A stretch of 5,155 bases of DNA from Pseudomonadota bacterium (GTDB lineage Bacteria; Pseudomonadota; Alphaproteobacteria; Parvibaculales; Parvibaculaceae), in NCBI GenBank assembly GCA_021780275.1, contig JAJXZC010000500.1:1-5155 (forward strand), written 5' to 3'. This document shows, piece by piece, positions 1 through 5,155 of this stretch; within the stretch, counting starts at the first letter, position 1; each line of letters begins with the position of its first letter. The translations under genes were made by a program, and so were the position numbers. Below the pieces are notes generated by a model that worked only from the letters and a program-made list of their open reading frames with translations, had not been told where the DNA came from and made no database searches.

Positions 1-222
1 CACACTGGCTGAGGAGCCATGGCCGCGGTGATCCTGGGAATAGACCGCAAAGCCTTCGGCTACGAGTGCGCCTGCCAGGCGGTCGTATCTGAGCGCATGT
101 TCAGCCATTCCGTGCGCTATCTGAATCAGGGCTCGAGGGGTGCCTTTCGGCCATGCGCGCCAGGCCGCCAGTTCGGCGCCGTCATCGGCGGCGATCGCGA
201 AGCGCTGAAATTTCGTACTCAT
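1..222 (-). CDS. Alpha/beta hydrolase, lysophospholipase/monoglyceride-lipase type (N-terminal part)
   Basis: Seen: an open frame of 74 codons runs from ATG at 222 to the left edge without a stop, so the C-terminal part is missing. An in-frame TGA two codons upstream (226-228) makes this the most upstream ATG; a modest GGAA lies a few bases before it. The peptide starts MSTKFQRFAIAADDGAELAA, then has the first core strand and oxyanion-side motif IQIAHGMAEHALRYDRLA (33-50) and a second strand GFAVYSQDHRGHGSS (57-71). Family knowledge: HGxxEHxxRY followed by DHRGHG is the signature of the serine hydrolase S33/Hydrolase_4 group, which includes PldB-like lysophospholipases and monoacylglycerol lipases. 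The nucleophile GxSxG, Asp and His should lie beyond the edge and cannot be checked. No signal peptide is seen, so it is probably cytoplasmic. Substrate is unknown. It is divergent from pncC, 86 bases away. Confidence 0.85.
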   Translation of the reverse strand, partial: MSTKFQRFAIAADDGAELAAWRAWPKGTPRALIQIAHGMAEHALRYDRLAGALVAEGFAVYSQDHRGHGSSASV

Positions 223-308
223 TGATCATTCCATGACTTGCGAGGCTTGCATGACGAAGCTGGTCGATGTTCGTCTGGACCCGCTGGATTTGGCTAGGGG
301 CGCAAAGC
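223..308. promoter_or_regulatory. Divergent intergenic region between the hydrolase and pncC
   Basis: These 86 bases separate two divergent start codons and so must carry the 5' signals of both genes unless a promoter lies within coding DNA. The only clear element is the pncC ribosome binding site, AGGGG at 296-300, eight bases before the ATG at 309. The hexamer CATGAC occurs twice (232-237 and 250-255), too short to be meaningful alone. I found no convincing -35/-10 pair on either strand. The promoter role is inferred from layout. Confidence 0.4.
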
Positions 309-800
309 ATGTTTTCTCTTGAGATTGAGACGCTCGCCCGGTTGATCGTCGACGACGCAAGAGAGCGTTCGTTACGCATCGTCACCGCCGAAAGTTGCAC
401 GGGCGGGCTTATCGCGGCCGCGATCTGCTCGATCGCCGGGGCTTCGGATGTATTCGATCGCGGATTCGTGGCCTATTCAAACCGCGCCAAGGAAGAGTTG
501 CTCGGCATCCCGGGAGAGTTGATCGCCGATCTCGGAGCCGTTTCGGAGCCCGTGGCGCGGATGATGGCCGAAGGCGCGCTCGAACATTCTCACGCCCATG
601 TCGCCATAGCGACCACCGGTGTGGCCGGGCCAGGCGGCGGCACGCCCATGAAACCGGTCGGGACGGTACATTTCGCCACGAGCAGAGCCAACGATTCCGT
701 TCGCCACCGGATGGAGCGCTTCGATCTGGACGATCGCGCCGCCATTCAGATGGCCTCGCTTCAGATGGCTTTGGAAATGCTTCACGAACGACTGCGTTAG
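309..800 (+). CDS. pncC: CinA C-terminal-domain protein, nicotinamide-nucleotide amidohydrolase (PncC type)
   Basis: Role (family knowledge): PncC deamidates nicotinamide mononucleotide to nicotinic acid mononucleotide, recycling pyridine nucleotides towards NAD in the cytoplasm. Seen: 163 residues, the full length of a stand-alone CinA_C domain, without the N-terminal MoaB-like domain of full CinA. Motifs: TAESCTGGL (26-34) with the conserved Ser/Cys/Thr cluster, VAYSNRAKEELLG (54-66) with a conserved Lys, GAVSEPVA (76-83), and TGVAGPGGGTPMKPVGTV (103-120), the glycine-rich core motif. Start choice: the frame opens further upstream at 267, but ATG 309 is preceded by AGGGG at good spacing and gives the usual N-terminus; the extra 14 residues are not family-like. 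It stands alone on the plus strand, divergent from the hydrolase and convergent with the EVE gene, whose stop is 4 bases away. The older name 'competence/damage-inducible protein' does not imply a competence role here. Confidence 0.93.
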   Translation: MFSLEIETLARLIVDDARERSLRIVTAESCTGGLIAAAICSIAGASDVFDRGFVAYSNRAKEELLGIPGELIADLGAVSEPVARMMAEGALEHSHAHVAIATTGVAGPGGGTPMKPVGTVHFATSRANDSVRHRMERFDLDDRAAIQMASLQMALEMLHERLR

Positions 801-813
801 GCGGTCACCCGCC
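800..813. terminator. GC-rich hairpin across the convergent pncC/EVE stop codons (possible bidirectional terminator)
   Basis: Seen: GGCGG (800-804) and CCGCC (809-813) form a perfect 5-bp stem with the four-base loop TCAC. The stem includes the last base of the pncC stop (798-800), and the loop holds the EVE stop (805-807). Because it is symmetric it forms in both transcripts. No T-run follows it on either strand, so it is not a canonical intrinsic terminator; a transcription-ending role is inferred from position only. Confidence 0.3.
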
Positions 814-1212
814 GCCGAGCTTGACGATCCGGTCGCGCTCATCCGAGATCAGAGGCGTCACCGAAAGGCGGAACTGCCGAAAAATCAGCATCTGGGGCAG
901 TTCGGCGCGCAGCTCCGCCAGCGAAACGGGGCGCTTCAGAGGCGCGATCGGCGCGATCTTCACCGCAACGAAACGGCCCGCCGGGTCCGAAGGATCGATG
1001 AACGCCTGGTCGGTGACGCGCGCCCGCCCGACCACCGCCTTGTCGCTTTGCGAATGATAGATCAGCGCCTCATCGCCGGTTTTCATCGCCTTGAGATAAA
1101 GCGCGGCCTGGTTGTTGCGCACGCCGTCCCATACGGTCGAACCGTCGCGGACGAGGTCGTCCCAGCTGTATTTCTCCGGCTCGCTCTTCAGTAGCCAATA
1201 GGCGTTGGCCAT
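805..1212 (-). CDS. EVE domain-containing protein (PUA/YTH-like fold)
   Basis: Seen: 135 residues, the usual length of a one-domain EVE protein. Diagnostic stretches are [16 protein letters not shown] near the N-terminus, VWDGVRNNQAALYLKAMKTG and DEALIYHSQSDKAVVGRARV in the middle, then PVSLAELRA and RLSVTPLISDE near the C-terminus. Start choice: the frame opens further upstream at 1254, but ATG 1212 gives the family N-terminus [14 protein letters not shown] and has a GGAG (complement of 1220-1223) seven bases upstream. Family knowledge: EVE domains share the PUA-like fold with YTH and ASCH domains and are thought to bind modified bases in nucleic acid; the role of small stand-alone bacterial members is not settled. 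It is the last gene of the lipA operon; its ribosome binding site and first codons lie inside the end of the START gene (25-base overlap), which suggests translational coupling. Its stop almost touches that of convergent pncC. Confidence 0.92.
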   Translation of the reverse strand: MANAYWLLKSEPEKYSWDDLVRDGSTVWDGVRNNQAALYLKAMKTGDEALIYHSQSDKAVVGRARVTDQAFIDPSDPAGRFVAVKIAPIAPLKRPVSLAELRAELPQMLIFRQFRLSVTPLISDERDRIVKLGGG

Positions 1213-1661
1213 GACCTTTCTCCATAGAGCTCGGCGGCGCGTGCTTCGAAGCAACGTACAAGGGCGTCGGCGGCGCGTTCGAAATTGGCGGCTAGTAGGT
1301 GATCGAGCAAGCTCGAACGAAATTCAAAATCAATCTCGAAGCGTAGCGTCGCGCCCCCATCGTGCGGCTCGAACCGCCATTCATTGCGCAACCGCCGAAA
1401 TGGCCCGCTCAGTAGGCCGACATCAATGACCAATCTCGGCCGATCCAGGCGCACTTGGGTTGAAAATCGCTCCGTGATAGGGCCGAAGCGAACCCGCGCC
1501 TCGGCATCGAGGCTGGTCACGCCGGGAGCGACCTCTCGGCAATTCCAGGTGCGCAGGCTCGCAATCCAGCGAACGAAGCGCGGATAGGTCTCGACGTCGC
1601 CGACGAGCTCGAACAGCTCCTCCGGCGAATACGGCGAGTAGCGAGAAATAATGTGGCTCAG
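1188..1661 (-). CDS. COQ10/RatA-family START-domain protein (probable ubiquinone-binding protein), apparent CTG start
   Basis: Seen: the open frame after an in-frame TAA (1680-1682) holds a complete START/polyketide-cyclase domain of 157 residues if it begins at CTG 1661-1659. Key segments: [20 protein letters not shown] (8-27), then [12 protein letters not shown] (29-40), [14 protein letters not shown] in the middle, and a C-terminal helix with [18 protein letters not shown]. The first ATG/GTG/TTG is GTG 1520, which would remove the first 47 residues, including the conserved ELF-x4-D-x2-x-YP region, so it cannot be the true start. The CTG overlaps the lipA TGA as CTGA, like the common ATGA coupling. 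Family knowledge: homologues bind coenzyme Q and support respiratory electron transport; the same family is also labelled RatA toxin after E. coli, which I would not transfer here. The last residues past AAELYG are not family-conserved and overlap the EVE start. Confidence 0.85.
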   Translation of the reverse strand: MSHIISRYSPYSPEELFELVGDVETYPRFVRWIASLRTWNCREVAPGVTSLDAEARVRFGPITERFSTQVRLDRPRLVIDVGLLSGPFRRLRNEWRFEPHDGGATLRFEIDFEFRSSLLDHLLAANFERAADALVRCFEARAAELYGERSWPTPIGY

Positions 1662-2596
1662 TCCGAAGCGCGCGCCGCCTTAAGGCGTGCAAAATCTTCG
1701 CCGGCGTGGTGAGAGGATCGCGTGAGAGGGCTCGCCGAAACCATCAGAAAGCCTTTCGCGCGCGCGATCGCCGCCAGAGCGTCGAACTCTTCAGGCGGCA
1801 CAAAGCGATCGATCGGAGCGTGCTTGCGGGTGGGCTGCAAGTACTGGCCGATGGTGATGAAATCCACGCCTGCCGAGCGCATGTCATCCATAACCTGCAT
1901 GACCTCTTCCCGGGTTTCCCCCAGGCCGACCATCAGGCCCGATTTAGTGAACAGACCGGGCTCGCGTTCCTTGACGCGTTCTAGCAGGCGCAGCGAATGG
2001 TAATAGCGTGCGCCTGGACGGATCGAGAGATATAGCCGCGGCACGGTCTCGAGGTTGTGGTTGAACACGTCGGGCCGGGAATCGATGGCCAAGTCGGCCG
2101 CAGCCACGGGCTTGCGCAGAAAATCTGGCGTCAGGATTTCGATGGTGGTCGTCGGCGCGCAAGCCCGGATTGCGTGTACGACAGCCGCGAAATGCGCTGC
2201 GCCGCCGTCTTCGAGATCGTCGCGGTCGACCGAGGTTATGACCACATGCGCCAGCTTCATGGCCGCAACCGCTTCGGCGACGCGGCCCGGCTCGCCCGGA
2301 TCGAGCTCGTCCGGCCGGCCCGTGGCGACATTGCAGAAAGCGCAGGCGCGCGTGCACACATCGCCCATGATCATCATGGTGGCGTGGCCGACGCTCCAGC
2401 ATTCGCCGATGTTCGGACAGGCAGCTTCCTCGCAGACCGTGGAAAGCCGATGTTCCCTAACGATCCGGCGGGTCGCCTGATAGCCTTCCGATCCGGGCGC
2501 GCGCACGCGCAGCCACTCCGGCTTGCGCAACACAGCGGAGTCGGGTCGATTCCGCTTCTCGGGGTGCCGAAACGGGCGCTCGATGACTGTGGCCAT
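1658..2596 (-). CDS. lipA: Lipoyl synthase LipA (radical SAM)
   Basis: Role: inserts two sulfur atoms at C6 and C8 of octanoyl chains bound to E2/GcvH lipoyl domains, giving the lipoyl cofactor. Seen: 312 residues, normal length. The auxiliary [4Fe-4S] cluster motif [12 protein letters not shown] supplies Cys55, Cys60 and Cys66; the radical SAM motif CTRACAFC supplies Cys81, Cys85 and Cys88. Further family segments are [49 protein letters not shown] and [15 protein letters not shown]. The C-terminal [10 protein letters not shown] (293-302) carries the Arg-Ser-Ser motif whose Ser ligates the auxiliary cluster; most relatives have Tyr where the first His stands. Start choice: the frame runs back to 2800 from GTG, but that extension lies within the opposite acyl-ACP synthetase gene and has no family similarity; ATG 2596, with AGGGAAC just before it, gives the standard N-terminus. 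It is the first gene of an operon with the START and EVE genes. Confidence 0.97.
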   Translation of the reverse strand: MATVIERPFRHPEKRNRPDSAVLRKPEWLRVRAPGSEGYQATRRIVREHRLSTVCEEAACPNIGECWSVGHATMMIMGDVCTRACAFCNVATGRPDELDPGEPGRVAEAVAAMKLAHVVITSVDRDDLEDGGAAHFAAVVHAIRACAPTTTIEILTPDFLRKPVAAADLAIDSRPDVFNHNLETVPRLYLSIRPGARYYHSLRLLERVKEREPGLFTKSGLMVGLGETREEVMQVMDDMRSAGVDFITIGQYLQPTRKHAPIDRFVPPEEFDALAAIARAKGFLMVSASPLTRSSHHAGEDFARLKAARASD

Positions 2597-2727
2597 GTTC
2601 CCTAGATCGTCGGTCCCGACCGTCCGATCAAGCCGGAACCTCCGCGGCAGCGGCTTTCCATCAATTGTCCCGACGGCTAGCTTCGCGCACTCGCCGGTGT
2701 CGGAGCAAAAGGGGGCGGATCTCAGGC
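2597..2727. promoter_or_regulatory. Divergent intergenic region between lipA and the acyl-ACP synthetase gene
   Basis: These 131 bases lie between two divergent starts and should hold promoters for both transcription units. The lipA ribosome binding site (AGGGA, complement strand) touches the lipA end; on the plus strand a purine-rich AAAAGGGGGCGG (2707-2718) precedes ATG 2728 by about nine bases. A weak -35-like TTGATC exists towards lipA, but its partner -10 is poor, so no promoter hexamers are called. An imperfect inverted repeat lies next to lipA and is listed separately. Confidence 0.5.
2605..2629. repeat. Imperfect inverted repeat directly upstream of lipA
   Basis: Seen: outer arms GATCG (2605-2609) and CGATC (2625-2629) and inner arms CGGTC (2611-2615) and GACCG (2618-2622), centred on CC at 2616-2617. 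One base separates the arms on the left and two on the right, so ten base pairs form around a small internal mismatch. It starts eight bases before the lipA ATG, just beyond its ribosome binding site. It could be an operator or a 5' leader hairpin affecting lipA translation; chance in GC-rich DNA is also possible. No regulator is encoded here. Confidence 0.4.
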
Positions 2728-4275
2728 ATGGATAAGCCTTTCGATTCTCGGGCTGCGAGGCGTAGCCTTTTTGACGCCTTGCTCGACGCCGCTCGCACAC
2801 ATGGGGGCGGCAAACCGATCCTCGAGGACCAGGAACGCAACCCCGTCACATACACCGATCTGGTCAGGGCGAGCTTCGCCCTCGGCGGCAAGCTCGCGCA
2901 ACTGACCAGGAGAGGCGAACATGTCGGCGTGCTTCTGCCGTCGAGTTCGGCGGCCGTGGTCACGCTTTTTGCACTGCACGCCTACGGCCGCACTCCCGCA
3001 ATGCTGAATTTCACCGCAGGGCTCCGGAACCTGCGGGCGGCCGTCGCCATCGCAAGTGTGCGTCGGGTTCTGACTTCGCACCGTTTCGTCGAGCAGGGCA
3101 AACTGCACGATGTGATCGACGCGCTCGAAGAGCACTGCGTGGTCACCTATCTCGAAGATCTCAGAAAAGAGATCGGCGGCTGGGACCGTGTGCGAGCCCT
3201 CGGCGCCTCGCTGATCGCTCGCCGGGCTAGGGCGCCGGCGGCGCCCGATGATCCTGCAGTAATCCTTTTTACGTCCGGCAGTTTCGGCGCGCCTCGAGGG
3301 GTGGTGCTCAGTCACGCCAATCTGCTTTCGAACGTGACCCAGGTGGCCGCGCATATCGACCTCGATCCGAACTGGGTGATGTTCAATCCGTTGCCCGTGT
3401 TTCACTGCTTCGGGCTGACCGGCGGGGTTTTGCTGCCGATCCTCACCGGCATGAAGGCGTTCCAATATCCCAGCCCATTACACGTAAAGCAGATCCCGTC
3501 GTTGGTCGAAGACGTGAAGGCGAGCATTCTCCTCGCCACGGACACGTTCCTGAACCAGTACGTGCGCGCTTCGGAAGGGAGTGAACTTGCGGGCCTCGAG
3601 TTCATCGTATGCGGGGCCGAAAGGGTTCGCGACGAGACGCACCAGTTGATCCGCGAGCGGTTTGGTCCGGTGCCGGTGCTCGAAGGCTATGGCGCCACTG
3701 AGGCTTCGCCGGTGATCGCGGTCAACAAGCCCCACGATAATCGGCCCGGAACGGTGGGAGGGCTGTTGCCAGGCATTCAGACCCGCCTCGAATCCGTCGA
3801 CGGAATTCCTCGTGGCGGGCGCTTGTTTGTGCAGGGTCCGAACGTGATGACCGGCTATCTCGACTCCAATGGATCTCTCGAACCGCCCCAGGGCGGCTGG
3901 CACGACACCGGCGACGTGGTCCAGATGACTGAAGACAACTGGTTGACCATTCTGGGCCGGGTCAAAAGGTTCGCCAAGATCGGCGGCGAAATGGTTTCTC
4001 TTACGGCCGCCGAGGCGCTGGCTTCGAGCCTTTGGCCCGACGCGCGGCACGGCGTCATTGCGCTTCCGGACGGAAAGAAGGGTGAACGGCTCGTTCTGGT
4101 CACCGATCATCCTGACGCCGAGGCCCAGACGCTGATCGCCCATGCGCGTACCCAGGGCGCGCCGGACCTCGCCGTCCCGCGACGAATCGTCAAAACCCTG
4201 GAGGTGCCGGTTCTGGGTTCGGGCAAGACCGACTACGTCGCCGTCCAGCGCATCGCCGAGGCGGAGCCGGACTGA
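2728..4275 (+). CDS. Stand-alone acyl-ACP synthetase / AMP-binding enzyme, Aas C-terminal-domain type
   Basis: Role (inferred): ATP-dependent activation of a fatty acid through an acyl-adenylate and transfer to ACP (or CoA). Seen: 515 residues, one ANL-superfamily enzyme. Motifs: A3 [11 protein letters not shown] (181-191), [12 protein letters not shown] (222-233), A5 [12 protein letters not shown] (318-329), [10 protein letters not shown] (340-349), A7 GWHDTGDVV (390-398), A8 [14 protein letters not shown] (411-424), A10 [10 protein letters not shown] with catalytic-type Lys500. FHxFGLTxG, the YPSPLH segment (247-252), KRFAKIxGEMVS and LGSGKxDxV match the synthetase half of E. coli Aas much better than a typical FadD. 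The PlsC-like acyltransferase half and transmembrane segments of Aas are absent. Odd: the A3 Lys is Arg190, and Phe186 stands where Glu or Thr is usual. Start choice: ATG 2728 after a G-rich binding site; a TTG extension to 2665 adds only an Arg-rich stretch. It is divergent from lipA and convergent with lpdA, breaking their usual succession. A CoA ligase is the main alternative. Confidence 0.88.
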   Translation: MDKPFDSRAARRSLFDALLDAARTHGGGKPILEDQERNPVTYTDLVRASFALGGKLAQLTRRGEHVGVLLPSSSAAVVTLFALHAYGRTPAMLNFTAGLRNLRAAVAIASVRRVLTSHRFVEQGKLHDVIDALEEHCVVTYLEDLRKEIGGWDRVRALGASLIARRARAPAAPDDPAVILFTSGSFGAPRGVVLSHANLLSNVTQVAAHIDLDPNWVMFNPLPVFHCFGLTGGVLLPILTGMKAFQYPSPLHVKQIPSLVEDVKASILLATDTFLNQYVRASEGSELAGLEFIVCGAERVRDETHQLIRERFGPVPVLEGYGATEASPVIAVNKPHDNRPGTVGGLLPGIQTRLESVDGIPRGGRLFVQGPNVMTGYLDSNGSLEPPQGGWHDTGDVVQMTEDNWLTILGRVKRFAKIGGEMVSLTAAEALASSLWPDARHGVIALPDGKKGERLVLVTDHPDAEAQTLIAHARTQGAPDLAVPRRIVKTLEVPVLGSGKTDYVAVQRIAEAEPD

Positions 4276-4294
4276 CGGTCGCTTGCAGCGCAGG

Positions 4295-4309
4295 CTCCGA
4301 AGGCCGGAG
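4295..4309. terminator. Short hairpin in the convergent gap between the acyl-ACP synthetase gene and lpdA
   Basis: Seen: CTCCG (4295-4299) and CGGAG (4305-4309) pair as a 5-bp stem with loop AAGGC, inside the 57-base gap between two convergent stops (4275 and 4333). On the plus strand it is followed by purines (GAAAATG) rather than a T-run; on the minus strand a short T-run comes before, not after, the stem. Position suits transcript ending, but the structure is weak and the call is tentative. Confidence 0.25.
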
Positions 4310-4332
4310 GAAAATGATTGGGTATCGCCCGA

Positions 4333-5155
4333 TCAGAGGTGAAGCACGCGGCCATAGGCGTCCAAAACCGCTTCATGCATCGCCTCGCTCAAGGTCGGGT
4401 GCGGGAAGACCGTCGCAATGAGTTCGGCCTCGGTCGCCTCGCAATTGATGGCGACGGCAAAGCCTTGAATCATTTCCGTAACTTCGGCCCCAATCATGTG
4501 GGCACCGAGCAATGCTCCCGTCGCGGCGTCGAAGACAGTCTTGACGAAACCCTCGGTCTCGCCGGCGGCGATGGCCTTGCCATTGATTCGAAACGGAAAC
4601 CGACCGGCCCTCACCTCTAGTCCCTGCGCTTTGGCTTGCTCTTCGGTCAGTCCCACCGACGCGATCTGGGGATCCGTATAGGTGCAGCTGGGAATCGCCG
4701 CCGGCGCCAGTCCGTTCGCGGCCCGATCGAAGATGTGCTCGACGCAATGCACGCCCTCGTGGCTAGCCTTGTGCGCGAGCCATGGGGGTCCCGCCACGTC
4801 GCCAATGGCGTAAAGGCCGGTGACATTCGTGGCGCCGTCTCGATCGACTACGACATGGCCGCGATCGATCTTTACGCCGAGGCCCTCGCATCCGAGGTCT
4901 TCGACATTCCCTTCAATGCCTACAGCCACGATGGCCACCTCGGCCTGGAGGCATTCAGTCTTTCCGCCCGATCCCAACTCGAGCGCGACACCATCGCCGT
5001 TTCGGGCCAGGCGCTTGACCTGAGCGCCCAGCCAAAAGCGCAATCCGCGTCGCTCGAACGCCTTTTGCGCCGCCGCCGAGATCTCTTCGTCTTCGACGGG
5101 CAAGATGCGCGGCATCATCTCGACTACCGTCACCTCCGCACCGAGCGCCCGATAG
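4333..5155 (-). CDS. lpdA: Dihydrolipoamide dehydrogenase (E3), C-terminal part
   Basis: Role: FAD-dependent reoxidation of dihydrolipoyl groups with NAD+, the E3 component of pyruvate and other 2-oxoacid dehydrogenases and the glycine cleavage system. Seen: 273 residues plus stop; the frame is open to the right edge, starting YRALGAEVTVVEMMPRILP, so about 195 N-terminal residues, including the FAD GxGxxG and redox-active Cys pair, lie outside. Present are the end of the NAD domain (AEVTVVE), the FAD-binding ATNVTGLYAIGDVAGPPWLA (108-127), the dimer-interface segment SCTYTDPQIASVGLTEEQAK (156-175), and the catalytic HPTLSEAMHEAV (252-263), whose His and Glu form the active-site pair completed from the partner subunit. 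The internal GTG at 5133 is not a start. Upstream, off-window, would normally lie the other pyruvate dehydrogenase genes. It is convergent with the acyl-ACP synthetase gene. Confidence 0.96.
   Translation of the reverse strand, partial: YRALGAEVTVVEMMPRILPVEDEEISAAAQKAFERRGLRFWLGAQVKRLARNGDGVALELGSGGKTECLQAEVAIVAVGIEGNVEDLGCEGLGVKIDRGHVVVDRDGATNVTGLYAIGDVAGPPWLAHKASHEGVHCVEHIFDRAANGLAPAAIPSCTYTDPQIASVGLTEEQAKAQGLEVRAGRFPFRINGKAIAAGETEGFVKTVFDAATGALLGAHMIGAEVTEMIQGFAVAINCEATEAELIATVFPHPTLSEAMHEAVLDAYGRVLHL

Noticed and set aside
232..255. Repeated CATGAC hexamer upstream of pncC as a regulator site
   Set aside because: Six bases repeated once within this spacing is expected by chance, and no dyad symmetry supports it.
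395..1057. Long plus-strand open frame of 220 codons crossing the pncC and EVE genes
   Set aside because: It is very Arg-rich, matches no family, overlaps pncC out of frame and EVE in antisense; it is a GC-bias shadow.
1188..1661. Reading the RatA label as a toxin-antitoxin system
   Set aside because: No cognate antitoxin gene is present, and the neighbours (lipA, lpdA) and the START domain point to a respiratory quinone-binding role.
1423..1692. Minus-strand open frame of 89 codons over the START gene N-terminus
   Set aside because: It is out of frame with the START domain. The real domain is continuous in the frame ending at 1188, so no frameshift is needed.
2596..2640. Promoter for lipA from TTGATC with a 17-base spacer
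   Set aside because: The matching -10 (GATCTA on the minus strand) is a poor match and would overlap the ribosome binding site; not supportable by eye.
2665..2727. TTG-initiated extension of the acyl-ACP synthetase
   Set aside because: It adds an Arg/Ser-rich stretch without family similarity; ATG 2728 gives a standard Aas-like N-terminal region.
2597..2800. Upstream extension of lipA to GTG 2800
   Set aside because: It overlaps the start of the divergent acyl-ACP synthetase gene, has no LipA similarity, and ATG 2596 has a binding site and gives the normal N-terminus and length.
4318..4620. Plus-strand open frame of 100 codons opposite lpdA
   Set aside because: It is antisense to well-conserved lpdA sequence, including the HPTLSE catalytic region, and resembles no family.

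Overview
The window is GC-rich, tightly packed chromosomal DNA, most likely from an alphaproteobacterium. The cluster lpdA - lipA - COQ10/RatA-like START protein - CinA-type protein is a familiar alphaproteobacterial neighbourhood beside the pyruvate dehydrogenase genes. The protein sequences, especially the START protein and the dihydrolipoamide dehydrogenase C-terminus, look closest from memory to Caulobacterales types; that order-level assignment is a weak inference. No tRNA, rRNA, CRISPR array, insertion sequence, integrase or attachment site is visible.

Layout, left to right. (1) Bases 1-222, minus strand: the N-terminal part of an alpha/beta hydrolase of the lysophospholipase/monoglyceride lipase type, running off the left edge. 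(2) Bases 309-800, plus strand: a stand-alone CinA C-terminal-domain protein (PncC type), divergent from the hydrolase. (3) Bases 805-2596, minus strand: a three-gene, overlapping operon read as lipA, then a COQ10/RatA-like START protein, then an EVE-domain protein. It converges on pncC with 4 bases between the stop codons. (4) Bases 2728-4275, plus strand: a stand-alone acyl-ACP synthetase/AMP-binding enzyme resembling the C-terminal half of Aas, divergent from lipA. (5) Bases 4333-5155, minus strand: the C-terminal 273 residues of dihydrolipoamide dehydrogenase (lpdA), running off the right edge.

How the genes fit together. LpdA reoxidises the lipoyl groups of 2-oxoacid dehydrogenases, and LipA makes lipoyl groups from protein-bound octanoyl chains that ultimately come from octanoyl-ACP. 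The START protein probably handles ubiquinone for the respiratory chain. These form a coherent pyruvate oxidation and respiration block. The acyl-ACP synthetase sits in opposite orientation between lpdA and lipA; it could charge ACP with free fatty acids, including perhaps octanoate. PncC recycles nicotinamide mononucleotide for NAD.

I do not see an undescribed multi-gene system. The points most worth a second look are the START gene, which has no ATG/GTG/TTG start that would give a full domain and appears to begin at a CTG overlapping the lipA stop; the placement and A3-motif substitutions of the acyl-ACP synthetase; an imperfect inverted repeat directly upstream of lipA; and a GC-rich hairpin spanning both stop codons of a convergent gene pair.
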